Shown: positions 44,023 through 53,479, counted from the first letter of the stretch. The stretch is DNA of 64,000 nucleotides from UBA9926 sp023261215 (GCA_038136035.1 JAYPYV010000011.1:12645-76644), one strand, 5' to 3'. Numbers and translations: made by a program. The notes: a model not told the origin generated them from the letters alone.

Positions 44023-44571
44023 TCATCGACGCAGTTCAAGCAGGGACAAGAACTCCATTCGGGTGCTTTGATCCCCTTGGAACTGACCGAGCATCATCGA
44101 CGTCTTCATCATCGAATTTTGTTTTTCGACGCCTCGCATCATCATGCACATGTGTTGCGCCTCAATGATGACGCCAACGCCCGCAGCATTCGTGACGGTT
44201 TGAATGGCCTCGGCGATCTGTTTGGTGAGATTCTCTTGGATTTGGAGCCGCCGGGCATACATATCAACAATGCGAGCGACCTTGCTTAACCCCAGCACTC
44301 GGCCGGTGGGGAGATAAGCCACGTGGCATTTACCGATAAAAGGCAGCAGGTGGTGCTCACACATGGAGTAGAGCTCAATATCCTGCACGATGATCATTTC
44401 ACTGGTGTCGGATTCAAACAAGGCGTCGTTCACGACCTCCGCCAAAGATTCCTGATACCCCTTGGTCAGAAAGGCCATGGCGCTGGCTGCTCGCTTGGGC
44501 GTGTCGATCAATCCGTCGCGATGGGGGTTTTCTCCCAGTTCTTCGAGAATGCTTAAAAATGCTTTTTCCAT
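44023..44571 (-). CDS. folE: GTP cyclohydrolase I
   Basis: A 182-residue enzyme with the zinc ligands in SMCEHHLLPF (Cys and His) and HMCMMMRG (Cys). The substrate site is in VAYLPTGRVLGLSK and LQIQENLT. It converts GTP to 7,8-dihydroneopterin triphosphate for folate synthesis. It is a zinc-type FolE1, not the metal-flexible FolE2. Monocistronic, it diverges from aroC with 137 bp between; TATACT at 44678-44683 in that space is a possible aroC -10 box without a good -35. Confidence 0.95.
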   Translation of the reverse strand: MEKAFLSILEELGENPHRDGLIDTPKRAASAMAFLTKGYQESLAEVVNDALFESDTSEMIIVQDIELYSMCEHHLLPFIGKCHVAYLPTGRVLGLSKVARIVDMYARRLQIQENLTKQIAEAIQTVTNAAGVGVIIEAQHMCMMMRGVEKQNSMMKTSMMLGQFQGDQSTRMEFLSLLELRR

Positions 44572-44708
44572 GATGTTCCCAAGAAAAAAATTGAAGGGCT
44601 CAGACGAAGGGCACGCGGCTCGGCAATTGAGACGAGCCGAGGAGAAGTTGATTCACCGGGTCTGAAACGAACTGGGCTATACTATCGCACTTTTAGAGCG
44701 CACTTTGC

Positions 44709-45782
44709 ATGCCTGGCAACAGCTTTGGAGATTCTTTTCGGGTCACGACCTTTGGTGAAAGCCATGGGCCTGCGCTCGGTTGCGTCATTGATGGCTGTCC
44801 ACCTGGATTGCCACTGGCAGAGGCTGATCTCCAGGTCGATCTTGATCGAAGGAAGCCCGGTACCAGTCGTTATGCAACCCAGCGACGGGAGTCTGACACG
44901 GTCAAAATAGTGTCCGGCGTTTTCGAGGGGATCACCACTGGGACGTCGATTGGGCTAATCATCGAGAACGAAGACCAACGTTCGAAGGACTACTCCGAAA
45001 TCAAAGATGTCTTTCGGCCTGCGCACGCTGATTTCACCTATCACGCGAAATATGGTGTGAGGGACTATCGTGGCGGCGGTCGATCATCTGCTCGTGAGAC
45101 CGCGATGCGGGTTGCGGCAGGTGCGATTGCTAAGAAGTATCTTGCACACCACTACGGAATTTCGGTTCGAGGGTATCTTGCGCAAATGGGGCCCATCAAG
45201 GTGCAGAAACTTGACTGGGACTGTATTGATCAAAATCCATTCTTCTGCCCGGATTCCGATCGTGTTGGCGAAATGGAGACATTGATCGACCAGCTTCGAC
45301 GAGACGGGGACTCGGTGGGGGCACGAATCAACGTGGTTGCCCAAGGTGTGATGCCCGGATTGGGAGAGCCGGTGTTCGACCGATTAGATGCCGATTTGGC
45401 GAAGGCCATGATGAGCATCAATGCGGTGAAAGGCGTGGAGGTGGGTGATGGCTTTGAAGTCGTAGAGCAAAGGGGTTCTTTCCATCGAGACGAAATTCGA
45501 CCTGAGGGGTTCCTTTCCAACCATGCAGGCGGCGTGTTGGGAGGGATCTCGACCGGGCAGGAGATCCAGGTGAGCTTGGCACTCAAGCCCACATCCAGCA
45601 TCACACAGCCTGGTCGAAGCGTGAATGAGCGAGGCGAGCCTGTGGATGTAGTGACCAAGGGCCGCCATGATCCCTGTGTGGGTGTGCGCGCGACGCCGAT
45701 TGCCGAAGCCATGATGGCCTTGGTTTTGATGGATCACCTGCTTCGATTTCGTGGCCAAGTCAGCGAGATTGACCGGCCCTGA
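44709..45782 (+). CDS. aroC: Chorismate synthase
   Basis: A 357-residue FMN-dependent lyase. GESHGPALGCVIDGCPPGLPL, RRKPGTSRYATQR, the RPAHADFTYHAKYG block and DYRGGGRSSARET are the signature segments, with catalytic His residues in GESHG and AHAD. It converts EPSP to chorismate, the branch point to Trp, Phe, Tyr and folate, and so fits functionally with the trp genes 4 kb downstream. The start codon is ATG 44709. Confidence 0.96.
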   Translation: MPGNSFGDSFRVTTFGESHGPALGCVIDGCPPGLPLAEADLQVDLDRRKPGTSRYATQRRESDTVKIVSGVFEGITTGTSIGLIIENEDQRSKDYSEIKDVFRPAHADFTYHAKYGVRDYRGGGRSSARETAMRVAAGAIAKKYLAHHYGISVRGYLAQMGPIKVQKLDWDCIDQNPFFCPDSDRVGEMETLIDQLRRDGDSVGARINVVAQGVMPGLGEPVFDRLDADLAKAMMSINAVKGVEVGDGFEVVEQRGSFHRDEIRPEGFLSNHAGGVLGGISTGQEIQVSLALKPTSSITQPGRSVNERGEPVDVVTKGRHDPCVGVRATPIAEAMMALVLMDHLLRFRGQVSEIDRP

Positions 45783-45948
45783 CTGAGGCCTACACAATTC
45801 AATAGATCGCCGAAACAGTTGGCGAGCAGATAGCCTGCCGTTAAAATTCGCCCCCGTTTTAATTCGATGGATCGTTTAAACATCGGACGGCAATCGTTGT
45901 TTAAAGCCGGACTCAGGTGTGAGTGAAAATTTATAAGAGTATCGGAGC

Positions 45949-46965
45949 ATGAAAGAAGTCAATGTGGCCATTGTGGGCGCGACCGGCGCCGTCGGCGAAG
46001 TGATGTTGGAGATTCTTGCTGAAAGGCAATTCCCGACGAAATCAGTGACCTTGCTGGCGAGTGAGCGTTCAGCAGGCGCGCGCATCCCATTCAAGGACAA
46101 GAATCTGACGGTAAAGGATCTGGCAACTTTCGATTTCTCGGAGACCGACATCGCGCTTTTTTCGGCGGGCGGCAGCGTGTCTGAAAAGTACGCTCCGGTG
46201 GCTGCCAGTCAAGGCTGCGTGGTAATCGACAATACCTCGTTTTTTAGGCGGGATCCCGACATACCGCTCATTGTGCCCGAGGTCAATTTGCACACATTGG
46301 GTGCCTTTCGAAATAAGAAGATCATTGCCAATCCCAATTGTTCGACCATTCAAATGGTGGTCGCATTAAAGCCGATCTATGACGCGGTCGGAATCTCAAG
46401 GATTCATGTGTCGACCTATCAAGCGGTCTCTGGATCTGGCAAGTCTGGGATTGAAGAGCTGGCCGGCCAGACCGCGAAATTGCTCAACGCCCAGGAGATT
46501 GAAAGCCGCGTTTATGGCAAACAGATCGCCTTCAATGCGGTTCCCCATATCGATGATTTTCAAGACAATGGGTTCACCAAAGAAGAGATGAAGATGGTTT
46601 GGGAAACCCACCGAATCTTTGAAGATGAGTCGATTCAGGTCAGCCCAACCTGTGTTCGGATTCCGGTCTTCTTTGGTCACTCCGAGGCGGTTTACGTGGA
46701 AACCAAGTCGCCTTTGAGTGCCGCTGATGCCAAGTCGCTGCTGGGTTCTGCCCCGGGGGTTGAGGTCCTAGATACCCGAGCGCGAGGCGGCTACCCCACG
46801 GCAGTTACCGAAGCCGCCGGTGCAGACCCGGTGTTTGTGGGACGGATCCGAAACGATGTGTCGAATCCGCTCGGTCTACACCTATGGGTTGTCTCCGATA
46901 ACATCAGGAAGGGCGCAGCGCTCAATAGCATCCAAATTGCTGAAGCACTCCTCAGTGAGTTATAA
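45949..46965 (+). CDS. asd: Aspartate-semialdehyde dehydrogenase
   Basis: A 338-residue enzyme. VAIVGATGAVGEVMLEIL is the NADP loop, IIANPNCSTIQMV contains the catalytic Cys near residue 130, YQAVSGSGKSGIEEL and RIPVFFGHSEAVY follow with the catalytic His. It reduces aspartyl phosphate to the semialdehyde for Lys, Thr, Met and diaminopimelate. The asd-fimV-truA order is as in Pseudomonas. TTAAAA (45841-45846) faces TTTTAA (45857-45862) in the upstream space. Confidence 0.96.
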   Translation: MKEVNVAIVGATGAVGEVMLEILAERQFPTKSVTLLASERSAGARIPFKDKNLTVKDLATFDFSETDIALFSAGGSVSEKYAPVAASQGCVVIDNTSFFRRDPDIPLIVPEVNLHTLGAFRNKKIIANPNCSTIQMVVALKPIYDAVGISRIHVSTYQAVSGSGKSGIEELAGQTAKLLNAQEIESRVYGKQIAFNAVPHIDDFQDNGFTKEEMKMVWETHRIFEDESIQVSPTCVRIPVFFGHSEAVYVETKSPLSAADAKSLLGSAPGVEVLDTRARGGYPTAVTEAAGADPVFVGRIRNDVSNPLGLHLWVVSDNIRKGAALNSIQIAEALLSEL

Positions 46966-47091
46966 CGAGGGTGGTCGGATCGAATCCTTTCATTAAAATG
47001 GGGTCACCCAGATAGAGGTTTAGGGTGATTCGGACAGAGAGATGTCGATGGGCTCGATCAGAAGACCCAAGGGAATAACAAGAGGGGCGAG

Positions 47092-48317
47092 ATGATGCAA
47101 AAACGGCCGGTGAGCAAGACGATGGTCTCAGGCCGCTTGGGTATGATGGGCACACTCCTTTTATTCTCCCATTGGGCGCTCGGGTTAGGGCTTGGGAATA
47201 TCGAGGTTCAGTCCGCCTTGAGCCAGCCGCTGCGAGCTGAGATCGAGTTAGTTAATGTTGATGATTGGACTGCAAGCGATTTAAAAGTCGCGCTCGCGGG
47301 AACTCAAGATTTCAAGCGTTTGGGTGTCGAGATGGCGCCCGGATTGTTCGATCTGGAATTTGATGCGGTCGACGGGAGAGGCGGCGCCTTCGTCAGAGTC
47401 CGAAGCGAGGCGGCGATCTTAGAGCCGTTTCTCCATTTTGTTCTGGTTTTGGATTGGCCCGGCGGACGGTTGCTGAAAGAATATACGGTGCTCCTCGATT
47501 TGCCGAGAACCACCGAGGTCGTCGCGCCAGTGAAGCGCACCCAGGCGACGCGCCCGAGCCTAGAAGAGATAGGGGCTGGTCGCACCTTGGCTTCGCGTGG
47601 TGCTCGAACGGATACAGAGCAGATGACCACGCTCGGAGATACGTTGTGGGACATCGCGCTTGCCACTCGACCAGATCGGTCGATCAGTATCCCTCAGATG
47701 ATGTTGGCGATTCAGCGAGAGAACCCTGAGGCGTTCCTTGGCGGCAACATCAATCGATTGAAAGCGGGTTACCGGCTGCGTATTCCCGATCTGGCGGGTG
47801 CCACGCGGCTCGCGGCACAAGAGGCTGAGGCGGTCGTGGATGCTCAGAACAAAGCGCTCTCGGACCCGCAACCTCAAAAAAAAACTTCGCCATCGTCTGA
47901 ATCCTTCATAGACACGACGCCTCCCCAAGAGTCGGAAGACACAGCATCCCAGGATGCAAGTGGTGCGGAGTTGCGGCTCGTCGCTGACGAGGTGCTTGAG
48001 ACCGATCCATCGGTGAACCTCGAAGTGGCGTCACTGACTGACGCCCTGTCGCAAGCTGAAGCTGCGTTGGCCGCGTCGGTTAGCGAACAGCAAGCGCTCA
48101 GCGATCGATTAACGGCGCTCGAATCGAATTTAGGGGCGTTGACATCGACTATCGAGGTCAAAGATCGTGCGTTGGCAAGTCTTCAGCAAGAGTTGATGAC
48201 GCTCCGCAATCAAGCGCCACCCCCCAGCTCGGGCTGGGCAAACCCCCTGGTGTTGGGATTGCTTCTTGTGGTCGTCTTGCTGGTGGTTTTGATTCTTGTG
48301 CTCGCCAATCGATTGCG
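47092..48317 (+). CDS. fimV: FimV-like pilus assembly/polarity protein (C-terminus lost in assembly gap)
   Basis: 408 codons are present before the N run. An N-terminal signal region ends near ALGLGLGNIEVQS. Residues 40-150 are the FimV N-terminal domain (SALSQPLRAEIELVNVDDW). Residues about 180-225 are a LysM-like segment (GDTLWDIALATRPD, LKAGYRLRIPD). Then come an acidic Ser/Gln-rich linker, a coiled coil (about residues 305-370) and a membrane helix (VLGLLLVVVLLVVLILVLA). FimV binds peptidoglycan and organises type IV pili and polar proteins. The cytoplasmic C-terminal domain is missing because of the gap, not necessarily in the organism. Confidence 0.88.
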
Positions 48318-48417
48318 NNNNNNNNNNNNNNNNNNNNNNNNNNNNNNNNNNNNNNNNNNNNNNNNNNNNNNNNNNNNNNNNNNNNNNNNNNNNNNNNNNN
48401 NNNNNNNNNNNNNNNNN
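48318..48417. other. Assembly gap (100 N)
   Basis: Exactly 100 unknown bases, the usual placeholder for a scaffold gap of unknown length. FimV C-terminus and TruA N-terminus (roughly half of TruA) fall in it, so the true distance is probably well over 100 bp. Reading frames spanning it are artefacts. Confidence 0.97.
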
Positions 48418-48833
48418 AGCGGTTCGCGGTGCGAGAGCACCGAGCACTTGATGTTCGGGCGATGCATGAGGCTGCCCAGCATCTGATCGGGGAACATGAC
48501 TTTACAAGCTTCAGAGCGGCTCATTGTCAGTCTAAATCGCCTGTTCGAGAATTGCGGTCGATTCAAGTAACAGAGTCGGCAGGGCTCGTGGTTGTTTCGG
48601 TCACCGCGAATGCTTTTTTGTATCACATGGTGCGAAATATCGTGGGTGCCTTGCGACGCGTTGGTTTTGGTCAAGCGGACCCGGAATGGATGAGAGCGTT
48701 GCTTGAAGCGAAGAATCGCCACCTCGCGGGACGCATGGCCCCCGCTCACGGGCTCTATCTTGAGCGTGTCGAATATGCCTCGCGGTTTCGTTTGCCAGAC
48801 TTGGCGGATTTTTTGGTTCCAGGCGGAAAATGA
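48418..48833 (+). CDS. truA: tRNA pseudouridine(38-40) synthase TruA (C-terminal part)
   Basis: The frame opening directly after the gap (codons from 48420) gives 137 residues matching the TruA C-terminal half: MHEAAQHLIGEHDFTSFRA, AHCQSKSPVRELRSI and FLYHMVRNIVGALRRVG. The catalytic Asp of the N-terminal half is in the missing sequence. TruA modifies U38-40 of tRNA anticodon stems. Its position between fimV and trpF is as in Pseudomonas. Confidence 0.92.
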
Positions 48834-48886
48834 AGTAAGAGGGCGTGATAAACTCGCCCGCTTGCTCGAGCCGGTCCGAACAGATT

Positions 48887-49519
48887 GTGCGAACCCGAAT
48901 CAAAATTTGCGGATTAAAGACTGAGGCGGACGCGATGGCCGCAGCCGAGGCCGGTGCTGATGCGGTGGGGTTTGTGTTTTATTCGCGCAGCCCACGGGCC
49001 ATGACGGCAGAAGCGGTTCGGCCGATTGCTGAAGCCTTGCCGCCCTTCGTGCAGCGCGTAGGGTTGTTTGTGAACGAGCATCCTTCAGTTATTGAAGCAA
49101 CGCTCAAAGTGTGCCCGATAGACCTGATTCAATTTCATGGCAGCGAAGATCGTGCCTTTTGCGAATCGTTTGGCGTTCCCTACATCAAGGCCTTTGGGTT
49201 CGAGTCGCGTGCTTCGTTACACGCAGTGAGTGACGCACATCCAAATGCGGTGGCGCTGCTCTTGGATGCGGTGGTCACAGGCGCATATGGTGGAACAGGT
49301 CAATCGTTACATTGGCCAGGCATCGGCGATGTCGGTCGGCCCTGGTTACTGGCCGGGGGTCTTACGGCTCAAAATGTCTCTGAGGCAATTGAAGTGACCG
49401 CACCCTTTGCCGTGGATGTGAGCAGTGGCGTTGAGTCATCACGCGGTGTCAAAGACATTGGCATGATCAGAACCTTTATCCAGACCGTAAACCAAGTGGA
49501 TGCCGCTCGATCAACTTAA
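48887..49519 (+). CDS. trpF: Phosphoribosylanthranilate isomerase
   Basis: A 210-residue TIM barrel. GTG 48887 is preferred because VRTRIKICGLKTEADA aligns with TrpF N-termini; a GTG at 48845 would add 14 unlike residues. The catalytic Cys is in KICGL and the Asp in LLLDAVVTGAYGGTGQ; WLLAGGLTAQNV and AVDVSSGVES bind phosphate. It makes the third reaction of tryptophan synthesis. It is followed by a 66-bp space with a small hairpin (CCCGC-ggt-GCGGG, 49536-49548) and then trpB. Confidence 0.93.
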   Translation: MRTRIKICGLKTEADAMAAAEAGADAVGFVFYSRSPRAMTAEAVRPIAEALPPFVQRVGLFVNEHPSVIEATLKVCPIDLIQFHGSEDRAFCESFGVPYIKAFGFESRASLHAVSDAHPNAVALLLDAVVTGAYGGTGQSLHWPGIGDVGRPWLLAGGLTAQNVSEAIEVTAPFAVDVSSGVESSRGVKDIGMIRTFIQTVNQVDAARST

Positions 49520-49585
49520 AGATAGTGAGATCCTGCCCGCGGTGCGGGTAACGCATTCGGACCCAGTGAGGAGAAATACGAGGAC

Positions 49586-50821
49586 ATGAGTGAATCTTCA
49601 GAAATCAAAGGGATGAACGAAACCTTTTCGTCCATGCCGGATGCAGGGGGGCACTTTGGACGCTTTGGTGGTCAATTCGTTTCCGAGACCTTGATGGCCG
49701 CGCTAGACGAGTTGGGTTCGGCTTACGAGAGTCTCAAGGACGACGATGCGTTCAAGAAAGCCTTGGCCGACGATTTAGAACACTACGTGGGAAGGGCATC
49801 CCCTCTTTACCATGCAGAGCGGTTGACGAAAGCCTACGGTGGTGCGCAGATTTGGCTCAAGCGAGAGGACTTGAATCACACAGGTGCCCACAAGGTCAAC
49901 AACTGTATTGGTCATGCGTTACTGGCCCGGCACATGGGTAAACCCCGAATCATTGCGGAGACGGGCGCAGGTCAGCACGGGGTCGCGTCGGCGACTGTGG
50001 CGGCTCGCTTTGGATTGAAGTGCACCGTGTATATGGGCGCCGACGACATCGAGCGACAGAGTTTGAATGTGTATCGGATGAAGTTGCTTGGCGCCGAAGT
50101 CGTTCCGGTCACCTCGGGCTCCAGAACATTAAAAGATGCGCTCAATGAGGCCATGCGAGATTGGGTGACCAATGTTGACGATACCCACTACATTATTGGC
50201 ACAGTAGCGGGGCCCCATCCTTACCCGATGATTGTTAGAGATTTTCAATCCGTGATTGGTCGCGAAACCAAGCTACAGTTTCGGCAAAGACAAGGTGGGT
50301 TGCCCGACGTGGTAATTGCGTGTGTCGGTGGTGGATCCAACGCGATGGGTATGTTTCATCCCTTTCTCGAGGACCCTTCAGTGAGGCTGATTGGCGTAGA
50401 AGCGGGCGGCGACGGAATAACGACGGGTCGCCATGCAGCGCCCCTCAACGATGGTGTGGTGGGTGTGTTACATGGTAACCGGACATACCTCATGCAGGAC
50501 GAGGATGGGTTGATCAAAGAGACGCATTCGGTCTCTGCAGGCCTTGATTATCCGGGCGTGGGCCCAGAGCATGCCTGGTTGAAAGAGGTTCGTCGGGCAG
50601 AATATGTGGCCGTCACTGATGAGGCTGCCCTGAACGCCTTCAGGCAGTTGAATCGCTTAGAGGGGATTCTGCCAGCGCTGGAATCGAGTCATGCAATTGC
50701 CTATGCGGCGGAGCTCGCGCCGACGCTGGGTCCTGATCAACACATCGTGATCAACCTGTCTGGCCGGGGTGATAAAGACATTCCCACCGTTGCGCGGCTT
50801 GATGGCATTTCCATAGGGTAA
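49586..50821 (+). CDS. trpB: Tryptophan synthase beta chain
   Basis: A 411-residue PLP enzyme. The PLP Lys is in HKVNNCIGHAL (about residue 103). GRFGGQFVSETLM, LKREDLNHTGAHK, ETGAGQHGVASA and VGGGSNAMGMF are standard, with phosphate-binding GGGSN. An N-terminal extension of about 15 residues precedes the conserved domain. It joins indole with serine. It is separated from trpA by 4 bp. Confidence 0.96.
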   Translation: MSESSEIKGMNETFSSMPDAGGHFGRFGGQFVSETLMAALDELGSAYESLKDDDAFKKALADDLEHYVGRASPLYHAERLTKAYGGAQIWLKREDLNHTGAHKVNNCIGHALLARHMGKPRIIAETGAGQHGVASATVAARFGLKCTVYMGADDIERQSLNVYRMKLLGAEVVPVTSGSRTLKDALNEAMRDWVTNVDDTHYIIGTVAGPHPYPMIVRDFQSVIGRETKLQFRQRQGGLPDVVIACVGGGSNAMGMFHPFLEDPSVRLIGVEAGGDGITTGRHAAPLNDGVVGVLHGNRTYLMQDEDGLIKETHSVSAGLDYPGVGPEHAWLKEVRRAEYVAVTDEAALNAFRQLNRLEGILPALESSHAIAYAAELAPTLGPDQHIVINLSGRGDKDIPTVARLDGISIG

Positions 50822-50825
50822 ATCA

Positions 50826-51662
50826 ATGAATCGATTAGAGCGCAGTACAGGGCAGGCTCTGGCGAAGGGTCGACGCCAGCTTGTTGCTTATATTGTTGCG
50901 GGTGATCCCAGCCCAGATTGGACGGTTGAGGCGATGCATGCCATGGTCGATGCCGGCGTCGACGTCATCGAATTGGGTGTGCCGTTCACCGATCCTGAAG
51001 CTGAAGGGCCAGTGATTCAATTGGGTCATGAGCGGGCACTGGCCCACGGTGTCACACTGAGACGAACCTTGGGACTCGTCGAAGACTTTCGAACGACCAA
51101 TCAATCGACCCCGATTGTTCTGATGGGGTATCTGAATCCCATTGAAGCGATGGGGTTTGATACATTCGGTCGTGCCGCGCAGGCAGCCGGCGTCGACGGA
51201 ACCATTATCGTGAACTTACCGCCCGAGGAAGCGGTCGAGTTGGCGCCCGTGCTTCTTGAACATGAGATTTGTCCTGTGTTCCTCCTCGCACCAACCACCA
51301 CGGACGCTCGCGCGAAGAAAGTCTGTGATGCGTCGCGAGGATTCGTTTATTACGTTTCTTTGAAGGGCACAACGGGCTCAGCCAAATTGGACCCGAACGA
51401 TGTCGCCCAGAGGGTGACCCACTTTAAGTCGATGACGGATCAAGCGGTTTACGTCGGCTTTGGGATCAAAGACGCAGCGTCCGCTGAACTCGTTGGTCGC
51501 GTCTCCGATGGTGTGGTCATTGGTTCGTCCTTGGTGGACGACATGGGAAAGCTGGGATGTGCGCTTGAGCTGGATGCGGGCGGGCGTGCAAGCGCGCTGC
51601 TACCCATCACAGAGCGCCTGAGCGCGATTCGGACCGCGCTTGATCAGATACAACCCGACTAG
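50826..51662 (+). CDS. trpA: Tryptophan synthase alpha chain, with Glu at the catalytic Asp60 position
   Basis: A 278-residue TIM-barrel subunit. The catalytic Glu49 is conserved (codon 49 in VIELGVPF), but the second catalytic residue, Asp60 in Salmonella (PLADGP), reads Glu: codon 60 (51003-51005) is GAA in FTDPEAEGPVIQ. YYVSLKGTTGS and YVGFGIKDAASA, which bind substrate phosphate, are normal. Numbering matches Salmonella without gaps to this point. It cleaves indole-3-glycerol phosphate to indole for TrpB. folC starts 3 bp after its stop; accD, often found here, is missing. Confidence 0.95.
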   Translation: MNRLERSTGQALAKGRRQLVAYIVAGDPSPDWTVEAMHAMVDAGVDVIELGVPFTDPEAEGPVIQLGHERALAHGVTLRRTLGLVEDFRTTNQSTPIVLMGYLNPIEAMGFDTFGRAAQAAGVDGTIIVNLPPEEAVELAPVLLEHEICPVFLLAPTTTDARAKKVCDASRGFVYYVSLKGTTGSAKLDPNDVAQRVTHFKSMTDQAVYVGFGIKDAASAELVGRVSDGVVIGSSLVDDMGKLGCALELDAGGRASALLPITERLSAIRTALDQIQPD

Positions 51663-51665
51663 TTG

Positions 51666-52913
51666 ATGCGTACCTTAGCGGATTGGCTCGAATATATCGG
51701 GCAGATCCATCCCGTCGGCTGGGATCTCGGTCTTGATCGCGTGTCGCGCGTGGCAGAGCGGCTCGGTGTTTGTCATCCTGCCAAGCGCGTCGTCTTGGCA
51801 GCAGGAACCAACGGTAAGGGGTCTTATTGTGAGGCCCTCAACCACTTGGCGGTCAAGGCTGGATTGCGCGTCGGTCTGACGACAAGTCCGCATATCCAAC
51901 ACTTTTCAGAACGGATCAGAATTCAAGGTCGGCGCGTCGAAGATGACGTCATCGTTGATGCGTTCAAACAGATTGAAGCCGCTCGCGCCGAAATCACACT
52001 GACCTATTTCGAATTTTCGAGTCTCGCAGCGCTGGTGGTGTTCCAAGCCTCTGATCTGGATCTTGCGATTCTCGAAGTGGGGCTGGGCGGACGTCTGGAT
52101 GCGATGAACGTGGTGACCCCCGATGTCAGTGTCATTTTGCCTATCGCAATGGACCATGAGCACTACTTAGGCTCGACCCGCGAGGCCATCGGTCTCGAAA
52201 AGGCGGGCATTCTTCGTGAGAGGATGCCAGCCGTGATCGCAGATCCCGATCCGCCGCAATCAGTCTTGAATGAACTAAAGAGATTGGACGTACCTAACCT
52301 TCAGCTTGGTCAGGACTTCGGTTGGGATGGCGAACGACTCTGGTGGACCTCAAATGCTAATCAAATAGAGGCACACATTGGAGAACCGAGGCTCCCCTCT
52401 GTCAGTCTTGCGGCCGCCATGCAGACCAGTGCAATGCTTTGCTGGGCGCCAGCGCCAGAGGGCTTAACTGACCTCACGTTGATGGGGCGCCAGTCTTGGC
52501 TGCAGCACGGCGATCGAACCTTGCTCATGGACGTGGCGCACAATCCGCACGCAATTGCCCGACTCGGTCGGACCCTGCGTGCTTGGTTAAATCTTCATCC
52601 CACGTCGAAGATCGAAGGCGTGTTCGGCGTCTATCGAGACAAGGCACTGGCGGAGATGTTGCTGGCACTTGAAGGGGCCGTGACGTTCTTTCACTGCAGT
52701 CAGGTCGATGAAGCTCGCGCGCTGCCCGGTGCGGAAATTGTGAAAACCCTTCATGCCCAAGGGCTGCAATCGGCTGCTTCCTATCCTTCAATCAGTGAAG
52801 CGCTTGCCGCTGCACTCGGGCACACCACGTCTAGCGACTTGGTTGTCGTCTTTGGTTCTTTCCCTGTGGTGGGCGAAAGCTTAAACTACCTGGGTATTCA
52901 CCCTTTCGATTAG
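51666..52913 (+). CDS. folC: Bifunctional folylpolyglutamate synthase/dihydrofolate synthase
   Basis: A 415-residue Mur-ligase-like enzyme. AAGTNGKGSYCEAL (about residue 47) is the P-loop, GLTTSPHIQHFSERIRI binds folate, ILEVGLGGRLDAMNVV and PIAMDHEHYLG hold the metal site, and LMDVAHNPHA begins the C-terminal domain. It adds glutamate to dihydropteroate and folates. ATG 51666 is preceded in frame by TTG 51663. It is followed by the SPOR gene, as in the folC-dedD-cvpA-purF cluster of E. coli and Pseudomonas. Confidence 0.94.
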   Translation: MRTLADWLEYIGQIHPVGWDLGLDRVSRVAERLGVCHPAKRVVLAAGTNGKGSYCEALNHLAVKAGLRVGLTTSPHIQHFSERIRIQGRRVEDDVIVDAFKQIEAARAEITLTYFEFSSLAALVVFQASDLDLAILEVGLGGRLDAMNVVTPDVSVILPIAMDHEHYLGSTREAIGLEKAGILRERMPAVIADPDPPQSVLNELKRLDVPNLQLGQDFGWDGERLWWTSNANQIEAHIGEPRLPSVSLAAAMQTSAMLCWAPAPEGLTDLTLMGRQSWLQHGDRTLLMDVAHNPHAIARLGRTLRAWLNLHPTSKIEGVFGVYRDKALAEMLLALEGAVTFFHCSQVDEARALPGAEIVKTLHAQGLQSAASYPSISEALAAALGHTTSSDLVVVFGSFPVVGESLNYLGIHPFD

Positions 52914-52922
52914 GCCAAGGCA

Positions 52923-53477
52923 TTGGAGAGCGGGCTCAAACATCGCCTGGTTGGCGCGTCAGTCATTGCTGCGGTCGCAGTGATCTTTATCCCCCTGATA
53001 TTTGATGGTTCTGAAGATGCGCGGCTCGCCGTGATTGAGGATATTCCGCCTGCGCCCGCATTCGATTTTCGAGAGAAAATATCAGTCAGTGAGATACAAG
53101 CCGCGATGGAAGCTCGAAGTCGAGCTAACTCGGCACGGATGCCACAAGATTTAGCCGATACCGTTGACGAGGATATCTCAAACGGTTCGCTGCTCGATCA
53201 AAATGGACTCCCCGTGGGCTGGAGCCTTCAGGTTGCGAGTTTCCGAGATCGGGATAATGCCACCGCGCTTCGAAAGGAGATTAGAGCGTTGGGTCATGGC
53301 GCTTACGTGCTCTTGAACCGAACCAATGAAGGGCAGTTTTATCAGGTTTTGGTGGGGCCCTCGTTGGATCAGGCAGCACTCAGTCAGGCGGGGCAAGAGA
53401 TTGCTGACTCACTGGGATTGAGTGTTCAGATTGTGCGTTATCGCGTCGAGGACGATGCACGGCAGATAGGAGGCTAG
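52923..53477 (+). CDS. DedD-like SPOR-domain protein
   Basis: A 184-residue protein starting at TTG 52923. LKHRLVGASVIAAVAVIFIPLIFDG (residues about 5-29, one membrane helix) is the DedD-type N-terminus, and residues 100-180 form a SPOR domain (WSLQVASFRDRDNATALRKE, YQVLVGPSLDQAAL). SPOR domains bind denuded septal peptidoglycan; DedD assists cell division. It lies between folC and cvpA, the expected place for dedD. Confidence 0.88.
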   Translation: MESGLKHRLVGASVIAAVAVIFIPLIFDGSEDARLAVIEDIPPAPAFDFREKISVSEIQAAMEARSRANSARMPQDLADTVDEDISNGSLLDQNGLPVGWSLQVASFRDRDNATALRKEIRALGHGAYVLLNRTNEGQFYQVLVGPSLDQAALSQAGQEIADSLGLSVQIVRYRVEDDARQIGG

Positions 53478-53479
53478 AG

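Noticed and set aside
44678..44683. TATACT as the aroC promoter
   Set aside because: Good -10 box, but no acceptable -35 at 16-18 bp, so not listed as a promoter.
47092..48486. An open frame running from fimV across the N run into different downstream sequence
   Set aside because: It is an artefact of the gap; after the gap this frame is not the TruA frame and the tail is meaningless.
48130..48749. Minus-strand frames crossing the N run
   Set aside because: They are open only because N is permissive; real fimV and truA coding lies on the plus strand.
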